The position numbers and the translations under genes were made by a program. The notes beneath the pieces are model-generated. The model was not told the DNA's origin, made no database searches, and was given only the letters and a program-made list of their open reading frames with translations. Positions 37,750-49,800 of a DNA stretch of 64,000 nucleotides are shown piece after piece. This DNA comes from Tomocerus qinae (lineage: Eukaryota; Arthropoda; Collembola; Entomobryomorpha; Tomoceridae), in NCBI GenBank assembly GCA_020055645.1, contig CM034546.1, positions 71,858,001 through 71,922,000 of the forward strand, given 5' to 3'. How positions within the stretch are numbered: the stretch's first letter is position 1; each line of letters opens with the position of its first letter.

Positions 37750-38041
37750 CTGGCCATTGTCTAGCCACTGCAACTTTTGAAGGGTGTTTTTTCAGCCGTG
37801 TTCAAAGGTATAGGTTAGTTAGCACATCAGATAAACAAATCTTCGGAAAATAGTCAAGTTTTTTTGATACCGATATAATAAATATAAGGAGAACTTCTAT
37901 GTCTATTGCTGGCCATTGTCTAGCCACTGCAAATTTTGAAGGTATAGGTAAGTAAGCACATCAGATAAACAAATCTTCGGAAAATAGTCAAGTTTTTTTG
38001 ATACCGATAATAAATATAAGGATAACTTCTATGTTTATTGC
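37750..38041. repeat. Tandem duplication upstream of GT8-like copy 1 start exon
   Basis: Two adjacent units, each opening with CTGGCCATTGTCTAGCCACT (about 37,750 and 37,909) and continuing with CATCAGATAAACAAATCTTC. The second unit is slightly shorter. Copy 2 has one unit (from about 60,190). Confidence 0.75.
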
Positions 38042-38962
38042 AGTCAGATGTAAAATAAAATATTTTCCGTCAATTTTATTGCTACATGAAATGTACTAAG
38101 CAGCTTCATGCAAACATAGTCTTACAATGTGTCTTGCATAGAAAATTAATTGACTCAGAAATTATTTTTGGAATTACCCAGTCAATTATAATTGTGCTTA
38201 ATTGGTTGTTTTTCATGCATCCAAGTATGCATTTTGTGTAGCGTTGTCTAAATATACATTCTGTGATGAGATATTCAAATATTCTATTTTCTCATATTGC
38301 AATGATAAACCAAACCATTACGTCAAAAATGAAATGATTATATCTATTGGACTTCCCATGCTTATTATTGTTGGTGCTTGAGTATTTAACACAATGCTCA
38401 GTCAGGGATTACAAACAAGTTTCCTCTCTGGGGAAAGAGATCGAAATCGTCTATTATCATACTAAAATAGGACTTATTATATAACAACAAGGCGCAAGAC
38501 TGATGGTTCATTTTAACTGACAACACAAGGACTCCACTGCACTAATGCCCAGAATGTCTATTAAATTAATGGATGCAAGTAATTTAATTTCAATACTTAA
38601 AAAAAGGGTGGGGTGGTTTATAGTTTTACTTTGTCAAGCTCACAGACCCATAAGTCTGACTATCACTGTAGAGTGTACTCCTTCGGAATCTTTGCATGAC
38701 TATAGGCTAATTCCAATGTCCTTCCACTGTATGCCGATTGCCGATCAACTGACAACTCGGTGAGAAATTCATACAGACACTCACACCTGAGTATATCTTT
38801 ACTCATCTCCGATTACTACCCGTGTAACGAAGGCTAAACCTTCACCTGATATAGGTACTCAGTGCCAGTGGGTCAGTCAGGGCTTATCCAACATGTGAAT
38901 TAGTATCAATTACGTTCCGCCATGCAAACCCGAAGGTAAGAATACTGATAGAAAAGGAGATA

Positions 38963-39450
38963 CAGGGTTACCAGATTTTCTTTAGTGGATTTAATTATCT
39001 TAACCATTAAAACCCAACCCGCGCTCCTTGGGCGCGCTTTGGTAAGACATAATTACGTTAATTACGTATTTTGAAATTAATATTATTGCATACTACTACA
39101 TGAATACGTGAGGAAATCCAGAAAAATATCAATTCGCGCGCAGCGCGAGAAATTTTAGACATTTAGCTTTCATTGATCAATAACGTTTTCACGAATTTTT
39201 TGTAATTTATCTTTAACTGACTAGTGACACAGATTGTAAACAAAGATAGTTTTAATAGGCGCGAAAATATTTTAATATTATTTCAAATTATGTGGACGTT
39301 AGCAGAAGTAATTTTTATGTTTAACGATCAAGTTATTTCAATGTTACCGATTTCAGTTCATTTAAGTAAGTTAATGATAATTTAAGCATTTTTAAATACT
39401 TGAAAGTATTTTAAGTATAGTGCCTAACTTAAGTATTCCTGGTAACCCTG
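38963..39450. mobile_element. TA-flanked MITE (Tc1/mariner-like)
   Basis: The ends CAGGGTTACCAG and CTGGTAACCCTG are flanked by TA on both sides. About 488 bp and non-coding. A related fragment starts near 33,680 (CAGGGTTACCCG). Confidence 0.6.
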
Positions 39451-39768
39451 TAAGAGTTAGGAAGTAGCATAGCAATAGGAAAACCAATTTGCACTTTAGT
39501 AATTAAGTTACTCGTCGAGCGTTTGGAAGGAAACCTATTCCTAATACCAATGCCAGGAGAGCAACTTGCGGGGTGGGATTGATCTACTAACCCTGCCGTC
39601 TAAGGATAAGTAGCCGGCCGGCTAGCTGAGTTCGGTTCTAATTTCAATACTTAGTATACAACGTTAATAACAAAAATAATATAATAATATATGATTTCGT
39701 TTAGGTAACATTTAAACAAACTGATTTTATCCAAATAAAATAATCCCTCAAAAATAAGTTTTACTTAC

Positions 39769-39775
39769 AAGGCAT
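39769..39775 (-). other. Alternative first coding exon of GT8-like copy 1
   Basis: ATGCCTT directly before a GTAAGT donor. The phase is the same as in the 37548-37542 exon, so either start can join the exon at 36536. A homologous exon exists at 61716-61710. Confidence 0.5.
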
Positions 39776-39947
39776 TTTAGCGATTCCTTAAAACGGTATT
39801 CGAACAATCGAAAAATTGTCGAACTCCAGAAGCTTTCTTCGACTGTCTTAGTTTTATTAGGTTGATTAATTTTTATTCGTTATTCTCCCGTTAAAGCTTT
39901 AAACTGGACTGTAATTGATCCTGAATATTAATTGCCTGTTATGTGCC

Positions 39948-39954
39948 TTATATA
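39948..39954 (-). promoter_or_regulatory. TATA box upstream of GT8-like copy 1, distal start exon
   Basis: CTATATAAGG on the minus strand, about 170 bp upstream of the ATG at 39775. It is conserved in copy 2 (61873-61879) within a longer matching upstream block. Confidence 0.5.
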
Positions 39955-40430
39955 GTAGACGAATGAGGAAAAATCTGGTAATAGCAAAAATAGTGTAGCC
40001 AGAGTGTAGGTAGGTCAGTTCAAAATGCTGATATTAAAAAAGAAGTTTCATGGGTTTTATAAGGTTGATAATAATTATTAAAATATTATATACTTTTCAT
40101 CATTGCATTCATCAGTTCTCATTGAACTTTTTCAATGAGAACCCTAACTAATCTTTGAATCTAAGTGATATTTTCAATGTGGTAGACAACACAATATTTG
40201 AAAACTAGTTTGTCCTTAATGAATATTGTTGGCCGTGGTTTGCTTACAGGAAAAATAATTTATATTAATAGCACATTGTAGAAAAATGAGTAAATTAGTG
40301 ATAATACAATTTTTATAGAATATATAAGTTGATGATTCTCCATTTATTTCCTGTATGGAACGAGAAAGTGCAGTGGCTAAGTTCATTTATAAAATGGCAA
40401 AATAGTACAAAATAACAAAAAGGTTTTACC

Positions 40431-41564
40431 ATTGTGCACTTCGGTCATGTCAGTTATATACCCGTGATCCCTTTTGTCATTGTGTCGTCTGTTTTACTTA
40501 TTTGACACACTGTGCTTCTTTCCGTTTTAGCGAGCTGTTAGTGAGCAACTCGATAGTGACTCGGCTCGTTATGACTCGACTCCTTAAGAGCTCGACTCGC
40601 TATGACTCGACTCCTTATTGCTTATGGAGTTGCTCCTTAAGCACTTCTACACACACTTAACATTTACATTAAAAAGGTAAGACAATTAGGCAAACCGCTT
40701 TCTTTCTACACTTTCAATATAATAGAAAAAAATAGTTTTTGATAGAAAAGATGAATACGATGAAGTTTATGCGAATGACAATTAAAATTATCATAATAAT
40801 AGAGTATGTATCACCTTGAGCTATTATTACGTAAAATATTTTCTCAGTCAATACTCAAAACATTATTATATAATTAGTTAATATTATAAATTGCAGAAGT
40901 GGGTGCCCTGGGCGAACCTAATGGGAGGGGACCAACCGATCGAGCACCCTATAAAATATTATTAATGCCGTTATTTTCACTTGTAGCTTGGTATGCCCTC
41001 ATTATCAAAGGAATAAAACCGACGTATATTATTGAGGTGCCTAATTCAATTTTCAGGTAGGTAGTGTCAAGCACGTATCCAAAAATTTGTTCAAGAGGGG
41101 GGCGGAACCAAAAATAATGGCAAAAACAAGAAGATATATTCGCGTGAAGCCCAAAATTCTTTTGTAAGTTTTAGCCTTTATTCGGAAACAACTCATATTT
41201 TATCAGATTTAGGGGGCGTTGCGTCCCTCCCGCTCCATCCTGCCGGTTCTCTTCAAGGCAGAGTATTCATCGTCCCATAATTGATTCGATTCTTATAATT
41301 TACCAATTTCTCAGATGATTGAACCGATACGTATAGTTAGAAAAATAAAATTCCCAGGAACTGAGTAAATGCATATAAATAATTTTATTGATGTGAACGT
41401 GAAGCAGATTGAAAAGTCTACTGCAGTCGTAAAATGCCCTTTGTTGGGAAAACTGCTTATCTAACATAAGCAAATCATGTATTTAGGAACGCCTTATTTC
41501 ATTCAAACTTGTGAGCCGTGTGAAATTTAACATATTAACACAAAAACTCCTCCACCACCTCTTT
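40431..41564. other. Spacer between the duplicated units
   Basis: No gene seen. It holds degenerate GACTCGACTC repeats (about 40,540-40,620) and, near 41,070-41,240, a fragment of the CACGTATCC...GGGGG repeat family. Confidence 0.5.
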
Positions 41565-42324
41565 ACTATAGCCGCTATAGCCACTATGCTATATTACATA
41601 ATATTATTTTATTCATATTCGAAGGAAAAGACAATTAATGATCACATATCTTTAATTTAAAGGAAATGAAATGCCAGGAATCCTTCCAAAGTGAACCAAT
41701 ATTGTAAAAGAGTCTACAGCCACAACGTAAATGAAAAATCTGAATACAAACGCTACTATTTTTATAGAAAATGTATTTTCGCTATCTGTATCATAACATA
41801 ATTGGCATAATAATATTATAATATAATCTACTATATACAGTTTTTCTATCAAATTTTTATTATTTTAAATTTTAATAGGTAAAGTTCTTTTATTCGTAAA
41901 AATCGATTCCCGGCGTCTAATTATGCCATTATAGGTAGTTACCTATAATATTATAAGAATCTGGAGAATTGACACATGTAATGACATAGCAAGAATTGGT
42001 TTCAACATTAAATTTAGGCTATCTGACATGAGTATTTTAATATAGTATTATTTACGTATTATCAATGAACTGCTCTAGTATATACGAATGTACAAGACGT
42101 TCTTGAATATATCTGGGAAGCTCTATCTATCCAACCTAAATCTATCCAACGAATTAATGAATTGTATTTACTTATATGCAGGATTATAGCGCTGTACAGT
42201 TTCATTTAACTACTGAGAAAATTGTCATCTTATAAAAAACCTTTATAATGCTATAAACTATGTCAAAAACTCAAAAAGCTCGTAGTCCCATTAAGCATTA
42301 GCCTAAGTATCATATTAATTGGGC

Positions 42325-42504
42325 ATGTACATCAAGGGCGTATCTAGAAATCAAACTAGGGGGTGCTTAAACATACGAGCAGATTTTTCTTATGGATAAA
42401 ACTACTTTTTATCAATTTTTGGGAATTATCTAGTGTGTTTTTGGAAAATTTAGGGGGTGCTTAAGCACACTAGCACCCCCCCTAAATACGTCCTTGATGT
42501 ACAT
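42325..42504. mobile_element. MITE with ATGTACATCAAGG ends
   Basis: 180 bp with inverted ends ATGTACATCAAGG / CCTTGATGTACAT and internal paired blocks (GGGGGTGCTTAA / TTAAGCAC). Non-coding. Related to repeats near 32,800 and 41,070. Confidence 0.65.
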
Positions 42505-43672
42505 TATTATTGTTTTGCTTTCATTTATCTTGATTCTAAGATCAGTATACTTAATAGTTACTACAATACAAACGAATTGATCTCAACAAAGTACACGCAA
42601 TCAGCTTTCGTTTTCTACTATTTGACAAAATGCTCCACCTGCTGCAAACACTTCCATTATATACAAATGATTATTACCTATATATGGTATTCATAAAAGA
42701 CACGTGTTCATGAATGTCATGCACATTTTTATTGATGCTTGATTTACTAATTTATGCAATCATAATTTTATTTTGCTATCTGCATACTTTACTCGTACAT
42801 ATCGTACCTACTAAACTTCTTGTAGATTATATCCATTTGATGGACGGGTTTCATTTCACACCCCTTTCACTTTTTTCATCATGATGCTCCTTAGTGGACT
42901 ACAAAAGTACTAGCATCGAAATAATAAATAGTCAGCAGCCATGCATGCAGCACATGCACATGTGTTATTAGCTTCATAGATGTACTCGTAAAACTCGAGT
43001 GTGCCTCCCTTTAAATTGTAATAAATAATGTCTGAATGCTACTTCTTTATCAAAAAATTCGAAACGATTTGAAGTTCATAATCTTTATTTATAATCATTT
43101 TACTTCAAATATTCTTATTCCTTCGCTATTTTGGCTTCCTAACAAATTTGTATGTCATCTTCATCATCAATTCATCGTGTTTTGTAAATCAGTATTCGAA
43201 CAATGTTCAATAACTAATGATTTCATTGCGCCTTTTAATGACTTAATGTCTCCAAATCATGTTTGGATACATTGCCAGATGAATGTTTGGTCGACGGCAA
43301 AATTGTAATTAATTATTCTGTTGATACTATCTACTGTATGAATAATGTATCTTGGAAAGTAAAAAAATACTGACAGGTATTTTGGCCTAATTCCGCAATT
43401 ATCCTTACCAACACTACTTGTTGTGTGTAAATTAAACATGCAATATTTAATTATGACAAGTGTCGTTTTTATATTATTTAATTGCAAAAATATTATTTGG
43501 TCCGATTTAGATTAGTGAAGCATGTAAATGAAAATTTAATTAAATCTAAAAATCTAAAAGAGTTAACTTAGTTAACCATTAGTAGAGGTGCAAGTTAAAT
43601 TTTTCGTAGAGTGCAGTCGCAATGTAATTCTTTCTATGACATTTTATTATTTTATATTATTACTCAGCTCCA
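42505..43672. other. Intergenic, no gene seen
   Basis: Open frames at 42,457-42,696, 43,036-43,308 and 43,257-43,487 lack any domain or splice support. It is the 3' flank of the small gene that follows. Confidence 0.5.
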
Positions 43673-44464
43673 TCACTCGTAATCACTATGATCAGGACCA
43701 CTATTAGTACCATTCTGATGGTGGTTATGGTGGCTATTGTTTCCTTCTTTTTTCTTGTCATCATGAGCAACTCCTTCGCATTTGCATTCGCATTTTTTGC
43801 TTTCACCACTGGGTTTTTTGACCTCTCCACCTTCTACTTCTGTCCGTTTACTACTTGTTTCATTGTGATCACCACCTTCAACCGTTTGTTCTGAAAAACC
43901 ATATAAAAACCAAATTTCAAACATCGGAATAACATTTAAATATTACTTCCAATTTTGTTATATTTAACTACCCATTAGTATGTCACTTCGTAATTTAAAA
44001 ATTATTTGACCTCTATCAAAACATATAATTTTAATAAATACAATAAATAAACCTCCAAATGTAACCAACGCATTTGTTCCATCGGCTATGGAGCTAGCCT
44101 GGAAATTAGAAAAAAAGTCATTTAAATAAAACAATTTCCCTTTATTAATAAGGTTTGGGGTTTACGAATATGTGCATGACCAATTTAAAAATAATTATGA
44201 AAATAAATAAAACAAAATAATTTTATTGAAAGATTAATATACAAATAATTATTTTAAGGTAACTTAGTTTGTCAATACTACAGGGTGTCCGCGAAACATG
44301 TGAAATTTTTAGTTGTGTTAGATACGAAAAGATTTCACATGTTTCGCGAACACCCTGTAGTAAATGGATTTATTTTTATGTAAGTTGTCCACAATAATAC
44401 TTACTGTAACATTAACGATACAAATTACTGCCATGGCAATGAAAATAACAAAAATAATCTTCAT
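43673..44464 (-). CDS. Small secreted or membrane protein, 134 aa
   Basis: Three exons: 44464-44405, 44098-43972 and 43890-43673, with GT/AG borders and joining phases (405 nt). Residues 1-20 (MKIIFVIFIAMAVICIVNVT) look like a signal peptide. Exon 2 contains a second hydrophobic stretch (ALVTFGGLFIVFIKIICF), so the mature protein may be membrane-bound. Exon 3 codes for a very hydrophilic tail with KKCECKCEG, a His/Asn-rich run (SHHNHHQNG) and an acidic end; the Cys and His content could bind metal. A TATA box lies about 90 bp upstream of the ATG. I do not recognise a family. Only the promoter is found in unit 1. Confidence 0.65.
44276..44362. mobile_element. Short hairpin element, TA-flanked
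   Basis: TACTACAGGGTGTCCGCGAA pairs with TTCGCGAACACCCTGTAGTA around a short loop. CAGGGTGTCC ends and TA borders fit a mariner-type MITE. It lies in intron 1 of the small gene. Confidence 0.7.
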
Positions 44465-44552
44465 TTTGCTGACCGTTCTCCAAATGTATACGGATTTAAA
44501 ACAGTGATATGTTTTTGTAAAACGGACTATATGATACTTTCTGCGGCATCTC

Positions 44553-44560
44553 CTTTTATA
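44553..44560 (-). promoter_or_regulatory. TATA box of the small secreted-protein gene
   Basis: TATAAAAG on the minus strand, 89 bp upstream of the start codon at 44464. Confidence 0.6.
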
Positions 44561-45074
44561 GGTCTCTGGCTGGTCAATCGCATGACGCCTTGCATGTCTT
44601 TATTTATTTAGCAGATATAAACAAATTAGTTGCAACAATAACTTTAAAAAATGCTATCTATAATGCAAACGCAATGCGAAATTTATTATGTTTATCTCAA
44701 TAAAAGACACGTGTACATGCATGTTGATACACATTTATTGATATTTTATTGACTGCGTTTTCAATTCAGAAATATAACAAGGTAGACTATACATAATCGG
44801 ACTAAAATTTTGAATAGAACACGGTGTTTCAATGTAACATTATTATGCAACTTGGGAGAACAATTTAATTTGAATAAGCTGATCACTGATCACTCATTCG
44901 TGAGGTATATAAAGCATTAAATCTTGTTTAAAAGCCACAATATCGAATTACTTGATCCCATTAAGAGGATCTATAGAGTATCGAAGGCATTTTCTTGTGC
45001 GCCATGTGATGGTTATAACATTGACCAATGTAGACTATGGTAACCGTTAGACTAAAAAACTTTATCTTGGGCTA

Positions 45075-45720
45075 TTCTAGATTAAGGATTAAGGAGTTAC
45101 TAATCCGATTACGGATTACCTAATCCCCAATCCGTACTCCATAGCTAATAATTTCGCGTGATAAATCTATAATCCATAATCCCGTACTTTTTATTCGTAA
45201 TAATTAATCCATAATTCACAATCCCGTACTTGTGCTGCATAATAAATATTCCATTATCCCTCAATCTCGTATTTATTGCGCATAAATAATCCATAATCCC
45301 GTACTTTTTTTGTATGAAAAGTTCGTGAGCAATTTTTGAGAGACAAACGGTTATGGTGGATTCAGTTACAGTGGGCTAATATTTTCACTAATCTTAGATG
45401 AATTCCTTGATGCATTAAAATTTGTTATTTTGAAGGTTAATTATGATAGAAATGGTACTACATACTTGAATTGATCGGTGTGAAATTTCTCCTCATTCTT
45501 TTGAAAAATAAAAAATCCTTAATCCAACAAAATATTTGCGTTACATAATTCCATAATTTGTAATCCAACAAAATAACTGCCTTATATTTATCCCTAATTC
45601 TTTAATACAATAAAATCCTAATAATCCAAGAGTTTTATAATTCTAATCCTTAAACCGTAATTTCAATCCAAGAATGTAATCGTTTTAAGCCGTAATCGGC
45701 AATCCAATACCAAATTAACA
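45075..45720. repeat. Degenerate TAATCC-type repeat tract
   Basis: Many imperfect units such as ATCCATAATCCCGTACTTTTT and TAATCCAACAAAAT over about 650 bp. Absent at the same place in unit 1 (near 20,600). The rest of 44,565-46,844 is the 3' flank of PKS2 with no gene seen. Confidence 0.65.
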
Positions 45721-46002
45721 TTATCACCCATTCAACCATCTGATCTTTAATTCCTTATATGCCAGATATAGAAACCGCTCCGGTTTAACATAGTATTTGG
45801 TATGGTAAAAACTCGAAAAAACCAGAACCACTGAAATCCAACTAACCTAATTATGATGTCAACCATAAATAGCTTTGAGTGGTTTCCTACCCGGTCCATT
45901 TCTCATATTATACTTACCCTGGCTAGCATACTAAGTGGAGTGGATCACGGATAACTTGCATAAAATATTCCGTTTATGAGGGTTGTGGCGTCGGCGTCAT
46001 GT

Positions 46003-46310
46003 ATATCGTCTGCTTAATATTACAAGGTAACAAGCCATTTTATCATGACTGCTACAAAGTAACAAACCATTTTATCATGGCTGAGACAAAGTAACAAACC
46101 ATTTTATCATGGCTGAGACAAAGTAACAAACCATTTTATCATGACCGCGACAAAGTAACAAACCACTGTATCAGGAGTTAGGTTTGTTACCTTGTCGCAG
46201 CCATGATAAAATGGTTTGTTACTTTGTCTCAGCCATGATAAAATGGTTTGTTACTTTGTAGCAGTCATGATAAAATGGCTTGTTACCTTGTAATATTAAG
46301 CAGACGATAT
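46003..46310. mobile_element. Fourth foldback-type element, 32-bp tandem repeats in its arms
   Basis: The ends ATATCGTCTGC and GCAGACGATAT are inverted. Each arm holds units of the type AAAGTAACAAACCATTTTAT followed by CATGGCTGAGAC, three to four on the left and three inverted on the right. The spacer is only about 30 bp. Unit 1 has an uninterrupted sequence at the matching place (about 20,903). Confidence 0.8.
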
Positions 46311-46844
46311 GCAATTGAATATCTCACATGTAAATTGTGACAACTTGTATAGGTAAATGAATATTCTGTATATTGCTAGCGAATATCCATTGTAGAAGTT
46401 ACAATTTTTTCCACCTGATTGTAATATTTGTTTACATTTTTTAATAGAAATAAGAGAAAATTAGTATGCCTCGCCTAAATAGATGTGGCTTTAGTGCACA
46501 TTATTGTCTGTTTTGTAAAAAACCCAATAACTCCATGGTTTCTAAAGTGAAGTGGGTCGGGTTTTTTGCCGAAAAACCCAAAAAACCCGAGCCATAAAAA
46601 TCCCGATCCGTAACCTTGATCAGTAAACAGTATATCTGTTTAAATGTTAAATTTGTCACTATCCTTATATTATACGAAACAGTTTATACAAGTTATCCAG
46701 ATACCGGAGTAGTAATACTATAAACAAAACATTCGGTTTAAATGGTTTCTTTAAATATAAAACAATAAGTACTACGAGTTCAACAACTCTGATATTTTGT
46801 TGGCAACGCACTAGTTGCCTGAATACTTTTACTGATGACCAATA

Positions 46845-49800
46845 TTATTTTAAAGAATTTTGTTTACTATTGTACTTAATATTCAACTTCTGGAAAATTC
46901 CTTCCCCTTCAGCGAAATGAAACATGCTTTTCAATGTTTCTGATGCCGAAGGAATAATTGTCTCTACATTTGGGATGATAGCTTCTAATTTATTACTGAT
47001 GCGGAAAATACTCCCCTTTGCTTTTATAGCATGTCTAAATACTGGACTGATTCCGGTCATTATTTCTTCTGCCTCTCTGTTACCAAGTGCTTCTTTAAAC
47101 ACGCTTATTAAAGAGTTTTCGTCATCAAGCAGTCTTTTCGTAAACTCTTTTTCGTCAATTATGGTCATATTCAGCCCACATTCAGAAGTAACTTTTACAA
47201 GATCTTCTGATGTTAGTGGAACCGGATTCACAATGTTGTACATACCTATATCAGCTTTGTCGTTGAAAATAACTTTGCAAGTTAACTTGGCAGCACAATC
47301 AATTGCCATTGAATGCCACCCACCAGGAATAAACGGGAAAATTTCCATTTGCAAACTAGCGAGAATAAAATTCATTATAAAATTTGTATTTAGAGTGAAG
47401 AATCCAGTTTTACTATTCCCAGTTAGTGCATTTAATCTGAAGATTTGGCACGGAATTCCACGTTTAACAGCCTGACTTATCAACTTTTCACCCACAAATT
47501 TAGTAAAGGCATAACCTTCTCCCAAGCTTTCTCCATTATTTTTCTCATCTGGCAAGTCTTCTGAAATAAAACCGTCCTTGTCTAATTCAGTGGCAGCAGC
47601 ATAACTAGTCGTAAAGGATACACGTTTGGTACGAAAAGTTGCTGCAAATTCAAGGATGTTTAACGTACCCAATACATTAACTGATCGAATATCTTGGGTT
47701 GTTTTTGATTTTTTGTATACTTCTACATGATTGGCTTTCACTGCGCAGTGAAATACTGCATCAACTGTCGTTGACAATTCCGTGTATTTATCGTCATCTA
47801 GGCCCAAATGCTTTTCGGTGATATCCCCTAATACAACGGATATACTACTGTATTCTAAAACATTGCCAAGGTTAAACTTTTTAAGATTTTCTGCAAATCT
47901 CTTTTGAGCGGCAAGGAGAGTTTTTCCACGAACCAAGCAAATAATATTCAGATGTCCCTTTTTAACAAGCTCTGCCAACAAATACGGACCAAAATGTCCA
48001 GTAGATCCTGTTACTAATATAGTTTTAACTTCCGATGGTTTAACTGCTTCGTCAATTTTGCGAATATGATCCGGTAGAACAGATTCTTCTTTCACTAATT
48101 TACGTTGTTCCTCAAGAACAACTTCATCATTCGGCCTACTTGATGAATCATCAATCGACATTGTTAATTCACCCAGAAACTTGCTAAGACTGGCCAAAGC
48201 AGGATAATCTAACAGAGAAGTTGGATTTATCTGTAACCTCTTCCCAAACATTGATTGCAATTTGTTTCTCATTTCCACTGCCATTAAAGAATCTAAACCC
48301 ATTTCTGAAAACGATTGATACTCATCAATTGCTTCTGTTTCAGGAAGTTTCAAAGTTTGCCTAATAATTGATTCTATACATTCCTTAATAAACGATATTC
48401 GTCCTTCCAAATCTAAATCCTCGATGTCTTTCCAAAATTGTTCGGTTTGAGCAGACCATTGAGAATTAGATGTTTGATGTCCAGCAGTAAGCTCGGATAA
48501 AAGCTCTCGTGACCTGGGAAATGAATCAGAGAACTCAGCAACATCAATTTGCAATACGGCCGTTTGCGTGTAAGGACGACTCATAATAAATTTAAGTGCT
48601 GCGATTCCTTGACCTGCAATGAAATTAAATCATAATTTTACTTGGATCTAAAATAATAATCAACAAAATGTAATTGCTTTGTCTGTGTTTTATCAACCTG
48701 GACTGAACGGAATAACCCCAAAGGCTCCATCTTTTCCGTAAGCGGTATTTGTAGCTGCTCCAATTTCCGACCATGCTAATCAAAATAGTAGATCGAATAG
48801 TAATGTAGTAATAGGAATTAAATTAGGGTATTTTTTAGCTCACCTCCCCAGTTAATAGTTTGAGCGGGTAATCCCATCGAATGTCTATAATGTGCCAGCG
48901 AGTCAAGGAACATATTAGCAGCTGCATGATTACTTTGTCCAGGAGGCCCTATATTGGCAGCTGCGGAGGAAAATAGTACAAAGTGCTCCAAATTCATCGA
49001 TTTTGTCAAATTGTGCAAATTCCATCCTCCATTTACTTTGGCATTAAATACAGCTTGAAATTTTTCCCAAGTTTGATTTGCAATTATTGCATCGGACAAT
49101 TGACCCGCTGAATGGATTATTCCCCTTAATGGGGGCATTTCTTTTTTGATTATCTCAAACAGTTCTTGACATTGTTTCCAATCACCCACGTCTACCTGAC
49201 GAGTAAGAACCTTCACTCCCTTTGTACTTAACGATTTCAAAACTTGCAGAGTCTTTTCATTTGGAGCTGTTCTACCTACTAAAACTACATGTTCAGCTCC
49301 ACATTTGACCATCCACTTTCCAACTTCTAAACCAATGCCACCCAACCCTCCGGTAACTAAATAAGTCGAGTTTCTGCTGAATAGCAAATCATTACTGTAA
49401 TGCCTTCCAAAACTTTCATTAAATTCCGGCATTGTGACAACTACTTTACCAATATGTTGGGCTTTCAAAAAATAATGTAAAGCATCTTTAATTTGGGAAA
49501 CCACGAATCTTGTGAATGGTAAAGGCTGAACCCTACGAGTCTGTACTAACTCATTCATTTTCGTCATTGCAATCTCCATTTCATCAAGACCAGCTACCTC
49601 CAAATTGAAGACAGTGTATTCAATATCTGGCCGAAGATGTTTTACCTCTTCCGGCTTCCAGATATTTACTTTTCCCATTTCAACAAATCTTGCATCAACT
49701 GCACAAGCTTCTAAAGAAGTTTCCTTAAAACCTGGACCAGTTAGGGAATTCAAAACAAAGTCTACTCCTCTTCCTTTTGTAACCTTATTTATTTCGTCTC

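Larger units (their letters stand above)
15508..40430. repeat. Segmental duplication, unit 1 (GT8-like gene + PKS1)
   Basis: Blocks homologous to unit 2 appear in the same order: 15.5-16.2 kb, 20.04-21.38 kb (3' flank), the PKS (21.4-30.4), the GT8-like exons (30.6-37.5), the second start exon (39.77) and its upstream region to about 40.43 kb. The intervening sequence differs because of copy-specific insertions. Confidence 0.85.
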
